From positions 1 to 10,649 of the forward strand of contig DONH01000219.1 of the NCBI GenBank assembly GCA_003509235.1: 10,649 nt of DNA. The letters run 5' to 3'. A program made the translations under genes and the position numbers. Source of the DNA: Planctomycetaceae bacterium. Its GTDB lineage: Bacteria > Planctomycetota > Planctomycetia > Pirellulales > UBA1268. The notes beneath the pieces were generated by a model, which made no database searches, had not been told where the DNA came from, and was given only the letters and a program-made list of their open reading frames with translations. This document shows positions 6,519-10,649 of this stretch, in pieces (position 1 is the stretch's first letter; the number at the start of each line of letters is the position of its first letter).

Positions 6519-8768
6519 ATGGCACGCTCGCGAAACGTCTGGGGTATTGATATCGGCAAGTGTGCGCTGAAGGCCTTGCGCTGCAGCCATTCCTCAGATG
6601 GGGAAAACCTTGTAGCCGAGTCTTTCGATTACGTCGAATACCCCATGCTTCTTACTCAACCTGAAGCTGACCCAGGGGAACTCGTCCGAGATGCCGTAGA
6701 AGAATTTCTCAGTCGTAATGACATCTCCGGAGACACGATCGCCGTTTCAGTTCCGGGGCAGGCAGGGCTCAGCAAGTTCATTAAATTGCCTCCTGTTGAA
6801 GCAAGCAAGATTCCGGACATTGTCACCTATGAAGCCCGGCAACAAATACCATTTCCGCTTGAACAAGTCATATGGAGCTGGCAAAGACTCGAAGGTGGAA
6901 TCGAGGAGAGTGGCTTTGTGATTGATGCTGAAATTGCACTTTTTGCAATGAAGCGAGATCAGGTTACAAAGGCTCTTGAGCCTTTCAAAGAAGCCGATAT
7001 TGAAATCGACATCCTGCAACTGAGCCCAGTCTCTCTAGCGAATGTCGTCATGTTTGATCAACTCCCCAAACTGAGTGAAGTTGATCCAGAAGCCCCCCCT
7101 CCATCGATTGTTTTGGCTTCGATGGGTGTGGATTCAACAGATCTAATTGTTACGAATGGGCTGAAAATTTGGCAGCGGACGATGCCTATTGGTGGCAGTA
7201 ATTTCACTCGGGCTCTCGTTCAGGGAATGCGGATGACATTCCCAAAAGCAGAAAACTTAAAGCGCAATGCCGCACGGGCTGACGATCCGAAAAAAGTTTT
7301 CCAGACCTTGAGACCTGTGTTCAACGAATTTGCCAGTGAATTACAGCGATCTCTGAATTACTTTACTGGACAAGATCGTACTGCGAAAATTGGTCAGGTC
7401 TTGCTTGTTGGCAACGCTGCAAAACTTCGTGGGCTCAGCGACTTTCTTGCAAAACAACTCCAACTCGAAGTGCATCGTTTGCGGGAATTCAAGCGGCTTG
7501 AGGGAGATCTCATTTTGAAGACTCCTGCCTACCGTGAAAACCAACTGGCCTTTGCGACGGTGTATGGATTAGCGATGCAAGGATTGGGTGTCGCGAGCAT
7601 ACGAACCAACCTCTTGCCAAGCGATGTCACTCGGGACCGATTAATACAAGCCAAGAAGCCTTGGGCAGTCGCTGCCATGTTAGGCCTTTTGGTTGCCGCA
7701 CTCATTAATTTCCTGGGTATATATGTTGCCTGGAGCAGTTACTCTGAAAATCTTTTTGCTGATGCTTTTACACAAATTGATTCTGTTGTTTCAAAATCCT
7801 CCCAGATTCAGAGCAGTCTTCAGCAGGCCCAATCCGAGCAACTCGAAATTCTTGATACAAAGCAACAATTAATTCGAATCAGTGACCGTCGCTTTCAAAC
7901 ACTTGAATTGATTCGAACTATTGAGTCCATGATCCCTCGCGATGAACCGGATAAGACTGATGAGTTTCTTCGAGAAGAGATAAAAAAAGCTGAGGCTGCG
8001 CTGGCAGAACAAAAAGCGAGCGAGATGCCAAGTACTCTTGCAGTTCAGCCAACAATTCCGATTTCAATCAATTACGATGAGCTCCATATCGACTCTTTGG
8101 ACTGCCAGTATTTCGAAGATCTCTCAACTTGGTTTGAGCCAATTGAAGAAGACTGGAGAAGCACAGTCGCAGCGGCAGAGTTTAGAAGTTTTGATGAAGA
8201 AGAGTCTTCGGAAGCCGAACCATCTGAGGCCGATTTTACCGAAGAATCGAACTCCGAAACGATTGTTGACGGCAATGAAAGCATAGATGACATTGCAGAT
8301 GAATTCGAGGAGAATGAGCCAGAAAGTCCTTCAGGCGCTGGTTGGGTCATCCAGATTGTGGGGCATCATTTCCACAACGAGGATTACCATGCACCATTTG
8401 AGGGCAAAACCTATCTTCGGACGACATTGATCGAATCTCTTTTGGGTGAAAGAGGAGAGATTGTAACGGTATCTGCTGGCCCAATGGCTGGAGAAAAAGT
8501 TTTGCCGAAGGAGATTGGTATCGGCTTTCCGGCCATCATCGAATCCAACCCAATCGAGGACTACTGGATATCAACTGCTTTTGACAGCATTGGTGATGAT
8601 GGCATGGGAATGGGACCAAGCCGAATCCCAACCAGAGGAGCCGGTGGAGAATTGATACAAGATGGAATTGAGTTAAAAAAATACCGATTTGTTATCCAAT
8701 TTGTCTGGAAACCAAAAACACCGGGAGCTGTTGAATTGGTTGCTGAAAGCGGAAGTGGTGATTATTAA
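6519..8768 (+). CDS. pilM: Type IV pilus assembly PilM-like protein fused to a PilN-like membrane part
   Basis: A 749-residue inner-membrane protein of a pilus or type II secretion-like platform. Residues 1-355 form a PilM actin-like ATP-binding domain: WGIDIGKCALKAL (8-20, phosphate loop), ASMGVDSTDLIVTNG (200-214), RTMPIGGSNFTRAL (220-233) and LLVGNAAKLRGL (295-306, nucleotide loop). Then IRTNLLPSDVTRDR (361-374) matches the N-terminal peptide with which PilN docks onto PilM. One membrane helix follows (about 382-404), then a predicted coiled coil (about 408-500). A very acidic segment (about 550-602) precedes a C-terminal periplasmic domain (606-735) containing GHHFHNEDYHAPF. Ordinary PilM is about 350 residues and PilN a separate protein of about 180-200. 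The ATG at 6519 sits directly before the conserved start and has a weak ribosome site (GGGTG). Two membrane-protein genes follow. The PilM part is secure; PilN equivalence rests on NLLP and topology. Confidence 0.88.
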   Translation: MARSRNVWGIDIGKCALKALRCSHSSDGENLVAESFDYVEYPMLLTQPEADPGELVRDAVEEFLSRNDISGDTIAVSVPGQAGLSKFIKLPPVEASKIPDIVTYEARQQIPFPLEQVIWSWQRLEGGIEESGFVIDAEIALFAMKRDQVTKALEPFKEADIEIDILQLSPVSLANVVMFDQLPKLSEVDPEAPPPSIVLASMGVDSTDLIVTNGLKIWQRTMPIGGSNFTRALVQGMRMTFPKAENLKRNAARADDPKKVFQTLRPVFNEFASELQRSLNYFTGQDRTAKIGQVLLVGNAAKLRGLSDFLAKQLQLEVHRLREFKRLEGDLILKTPAYRENQLAFATVYGLAMQGLGVASIRTNLLPSDVTRDRLIQAKKPWAVAAMLGLLVAALINFLGIYVAWSSYSENLFADAFTQIDSVVSKSSQIQSSLQQAQSEQLEILDTKQQLIRISDRRFQTLELIRTIESMIPRDEPDKTDEFLREEIKKAEAALAEQKASEMPSTLAVQPTIPISINYDELHIDSLDCQYFEDLSTWFEPIEEDWRSTVAAAEFRSFDEEESSEAEPSEADFTEESNSETIVDGNESIDDIADEFEENEPESPSGAGWVIQIVGHHFHNEDYHAPFEGKTYLRTTLIESLLGERGEIVTVSAGPMAGEKVLPKEIGIGFPAIIESNPIEDYWISTAFDSIGDDGMGMGPSRIPTRGAGGELIQDGIELKKYRFVIQFVWKPKTPGAVELVAESGSGDY

Positions 8769-8831
8769 CAATAAATTCGAGCGGTGATAAGAAACGCACG
8801 AATTGAGCCCCTTATTAAAATCGGAAAGACA

Positions 8832-10250
8832 ATGGTTGAAATTCCACAGGATATCAAAGGTTATCTAAAACAAGTACAGAAGTATCACTTCTGGCTACTA
8901 GCGCTTCTTATGCCACTTATACTTGTCCCTCTTGCATTTACTGCCGATGCAAAACTTCTTAACGAAATAGATACTCGCTCATCTGCTGTAAAGTCAAAAG
9001 TTGATTCGATTAACTCTGTTGCGGGTAAGAGCGTAGAAGGTCTTGAGGAGTTTGGACATCCACAATCAGATTGGGCAGAGGTGATCACACGTTCAAATAA
9101 TACCCTGCGTGAACAAATCCTCGCTGAATGGACCTATCTTTGGGATCAACAAAAAGCTATTCGAACGTGGCCTACCGCTGCTGACATTGGGGCTGATTTT
9201 TTAAGAGCCATTAGTCGCTTGAAACCTGATGAAGACTTGCCTGCTCGTTTTCGAGACCGGTATCTCCAGAGGATTCGTCGTGTTGTCCAAAAACTACCCG
9301 CTCGAATTGATGCACAAGAATCAATGGAAGCACTTGGAGGGGATAGCGGATTCGGGAGGGGTGATTTTGGAATGCCTCCAGAAATGGCTATCACTGATGA
9401 GGACGCAGACAACAAGGTTATTTGGGATGCGATGGACCAAAATGAGCTATTTCAGACTTTTTACTGGACATCGACACCGTCAACAAAGCAAATTCTTCTC
9501 GCACAAGAAGAGCTTTGGGCATATGAAATTCTTTGCGATGCAGTCGCAAAAGCAAATAAAGAGTCGACTGGTTCCCATAATGCGACAATTTCCTACATAA
9601 GCCAACTGGTAGTCGGATATCGCGCTGCGGAAGAAGATCCTGGTGGACGCAACGGGGGACGATTAAAAACAAAATCAGCTGGCTTTGATGAGTACATGGA
9701 AATGGACATGGAAATGGGAATGGATGGCGAGATGATGGGCAAGCCAGCAAATCCTCGGTTTGCAAACGTTGGCGGGTACGGCATGGAGGAGGAAATGTAT
9801 GATGAATTTACAGGCATGCCAATTGATTCAGCTTCAGAAGATAATGACGAGGCTCTGCTAAACTGGATTTATGTAGATTCCGAAGGAACGCCTTTAGAAA
9901 GTGCACTCGTTGCAGAATCACCAGACACAAAATTTGTTCATTACATCCCATTTTGCTTGAAGGGTCGAGTGGACCAGAGGAAACTGGACCTCCTTCTTCG
10001 AGCATTTGCAACCATGTCAGTGCCAATTGATGTCCGACAAGTCCGGGTAAATCCTGGCAGTGCCGATTCCATGTATGGTGACGAAGGCATGTATGGTGGT
10101 GGTGAGATGATGAGCGGGATGGGATCCGATGCGATGTCTACCGATGGTGTTCGGCGTTATGATTTCAATGTCGAACTGAGGGGATCGATTGCACTTGCCC
10201 AGAAACCTGATGCAACAGTCTTGGGACTAGATACTGAATCACAAGAATGA
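8832..10250 (+). CDS. Single-pass membrane protein with Met-rich segments, PilO-like position
   Basis: A 472-residue protein with a short cytoplasmic N-terminus, one membrane helix (about 20-38, HFWLLALLMPLILVPLAF), a helical region likely to form a coiled coil (about 40-160) and a large periplasmic part. A conserved-looking core (FQTFYWTSTPSTKQILLAQE, 207-226) is followed by a C-terminal unit, IPFCLKGRVDQRKLDLLLRA (372-391), VPIDVRQVRVNP (397-408) and YDFNVELRGSIAL (443-455). This has the alternating pattern of a small ferredoxin-like domain as in PilO. Two stretches, about 288-329 and 413-435, are crowded with Met, Gly and acidic residues. The ATG at 8832 has GGAAAG just upstream and begins next to the helix; a GTG at 8784 would add 16 residues with a poorer ribosome site. 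It lies 63 bp after the PilM-like gene and 18 bp before the next gene, so the three look like one operon. Its role as a PilO analogue is inferred from position and topology. Confidence 0.8.
   Translation: MVEIPQDIKGYLKQVQKYHFWLLALLMPLILVPLAFTADAKLLNEIDTRSSAVKSKVDSINSVAGKSVEGLEEFGHPQSDWAEVITRSNNTLREQILAEWTYLWDQQKAIRTWPTAADIGADFLRAISRLKPDEDLPARFRDRYLQRIRRVVQKLPARIDAQESMEALGGDSGFGRGDFGMPPEMAITDEDADNKVIWDAMDQNELFQTFYWTSTPSTKQILLAQEELWAYEILCDAVAKANKESTGSHNATISYISQLVVGYRAAEEDPGGRNGGRLKTKSAGFDEYMEMDMEMGMDGEMMGKPANPRFANVGGYGMEEEMYDEFTGMPIDSASEDNDEALLNWIYVDSEGTPLESALVAESPDTKFVHYIPFCLKGRVDQRKLDLLLRAFATMSVPIDVRQVRVNPGSADSMYGDEGMYGGGEMMSGMGSDAMSTDGVRRYDFNVELRGSIALAQKPDATVLGLDTESQE
9696..9740 (+). repeat. 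Imperfect ATGGAA-type repeat encoding a Met/acidic-rich stretch
   Basis: Within the PilO-like gene, short near-repeats of the form ATGGAA/ATGGAC/ATGGGA follow each other and encode MEMDMEMGMDGEMMG. A second, looser Met-Gly run lies near 10072-10137 (MYGDEGMYGGGEMMSGMG). Both look like low-complexity expansion inside a periplasmic linker; they are not a mobile repeat. Confidence 0.6.
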
Positions 10251-10252
10251 GT

Positions 10253-10260
10253 AAGGAGGA
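10253..10260 (+). promoter_or_regulatory. Near-perfect Shine-Dalgarno before the third gene of the block
   Basis: AAGGAGGA lies three bases after the previous stop codon (10248-10250) and eight bases before the ATG at 10269. It fixes that start with confidence. It is much stronger than the ribosome sites of the two upstream genes, which suggests independent and efficient initiation of the third protein. Confidence 0.85.
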
Positions 10261-10268
10261 TTTCTTTC

Positions 10269-10649
10269 ATGGGACTTCCAAAAATAAAATTTACACCCGA
10301 GGCAATCTTTGGCTTCGTTGCAAACCATGGCGAAAAAATACTTGTTGGAATTGTTGTACTATGCAGTTTGCCGCTTGCTTTGGGCGGCATTAATGCTTTG
10401 AGGCTGAAGACTCGGTCGTCAAAAGAAGACCCGGCTCAGATCATGCGCCTAGCCGAAAATGCAAACAGCTTATTGAATCGACCGCTCCCAGCTGACCAAC
10501 AAACAGAACTCAATAAAAACCTTGGTTCTAGAAGCGATGAGCCCAACGCTTCGCTCAAAGCATGGAATCCTACTGAGATAAGTAGGCTATCCGTTGACTC
10601 GGGATTAAATCGTCCACTACTTGGTGACATACAACGAAGACAAGTCCCT
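10269..10649 (+). CDS. Single-pass membrane protein, N-terminal part (3' end outside window)
   Basis: The frame is open from the ATG at 10269 to the right edge, giving 127 visible residues, so the protein is incomplete. It begins MGLPKIKFTPEAIFGFVANH, then has one hydrophobic helix (about 23-41, KILVGIVVLCSLPLALGG) and a hydrophilic region with NSLLNRPLPADQQTELNKN. The topology is a short cytoplasmic start and a periplasmic remainder, as for its upstream neighbour. It is the third gene of the presumed pilus-platform operon, with an 18-bp gap and a strong ribosome site, so a role alongside the PilM-PilN-like and PilO-like proteins is likely. I do not recognise a named family. By position it could stand in for PilP or a second PilO-like subunit, but nothing in the visible part shows this. 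Confidence 0.8.
   Translation, partial: MGLPKIKFTPEAIFGFVANHGEKILVGIVVLCSLPLALGGINALRLKTRSSKEDPAQIMRLAENANSLLNRPLPADQQTELNKNLGSRSDEPNASLKAWNPTEISRLSVDSGLNRPLLGDIQRRQVP

Noticed and set aside
8072..8350. A 92-codon minus-strand frame opposite the PilM-like gene, rich in Ser.
   Set aside because: It is the antisense image of the acidic Glu/Ser segment, has no ribosome site and no recognisable domain, and lies wholly inside a secure gene.
8784..8831. A GTG start 16 codons upstream for the PilO-like protein.
   Set aside because: The ATG at 8832 has GGAAAG at a good distance and gives a normal short cytoplasmic start before the membrane helix; the GTG is possible but less likely.
9418..9765. A 115-codon minus-strand frame with Pro/Phe/Cys repeats inside the PilO-like gene.
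   Set aside because: The repeats are the complement of the Met-rich coding repeat; it is a shadow frame.

Overview
The window looks like a chromosomal segment of a planctomycete, probably of the Pirellulales type and of moderate GC. This is an inference. It rests on a long PilM-type actin-like protein joined to a membrane and periplasmic part, a large divergent GH38-like protein next to cytidylate kinase, and a secreted beta-rich protein of a kind I associate with planctomycetes. No rRNA, tRNA, CRISPR array, insertion sequence or phage gene was seen.

Layout from left to right. (1) Positions 2-874, plus strand: the C-terminal part of a Cu(I)-exporting P1B-1 ATPase (copA), cut by the window edge. 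(2) Converging on it with a 16-bp gap is a minus-strand block that reads from about 6204 down to 891: a GH38-like large protein, cytidylate kinase (cmk, overlapping the previous gene by 20 bp), a PlsC-type acyltransferase (34 bp downstream of cmk) and, after a 176-bp gap, a secreted protein of unknown function. (3) A 314-bp divergent intergenic region (6205-6518) carries a good sigma-70-like plus-strand promoter. Its -10 box lies inside a perfect 8-bp-arm palindrome. (4) From 6519 to the right edge is a plus-strand block of three genes: a PilM-PilN-like fusion, a single-pass PilO-like protein with methionine-rich segments, and the start of a third single-pass membrane protein preceded by a near-perfect Shine-Dalgarno sequence.

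How the parts fit. The plus-strand block looks like the inner-membrane alignment platform of a type IV pilus or type II secretion-like machine. A cytoplasmic actin-like domain is joined through an NLLP motif and a transmembrane helix to a periplasmic domain, and two further single-pass proteins follow. In the minus-strand block, cmk (CMP/dCMP phosphorylation) and plsC (phosphatidic acid synthesis) are housekeeping genes of nucleotide and lipid supply. The GH38-like gene is translationally linked to cmk, and its role is unknown.

The most interesting points are the covalent PilM-PilN arrangement with unusual downstream partners, the operator-like dyad over its promoter, and the GH38-like protein that lacks the usual family metal-binding signature.
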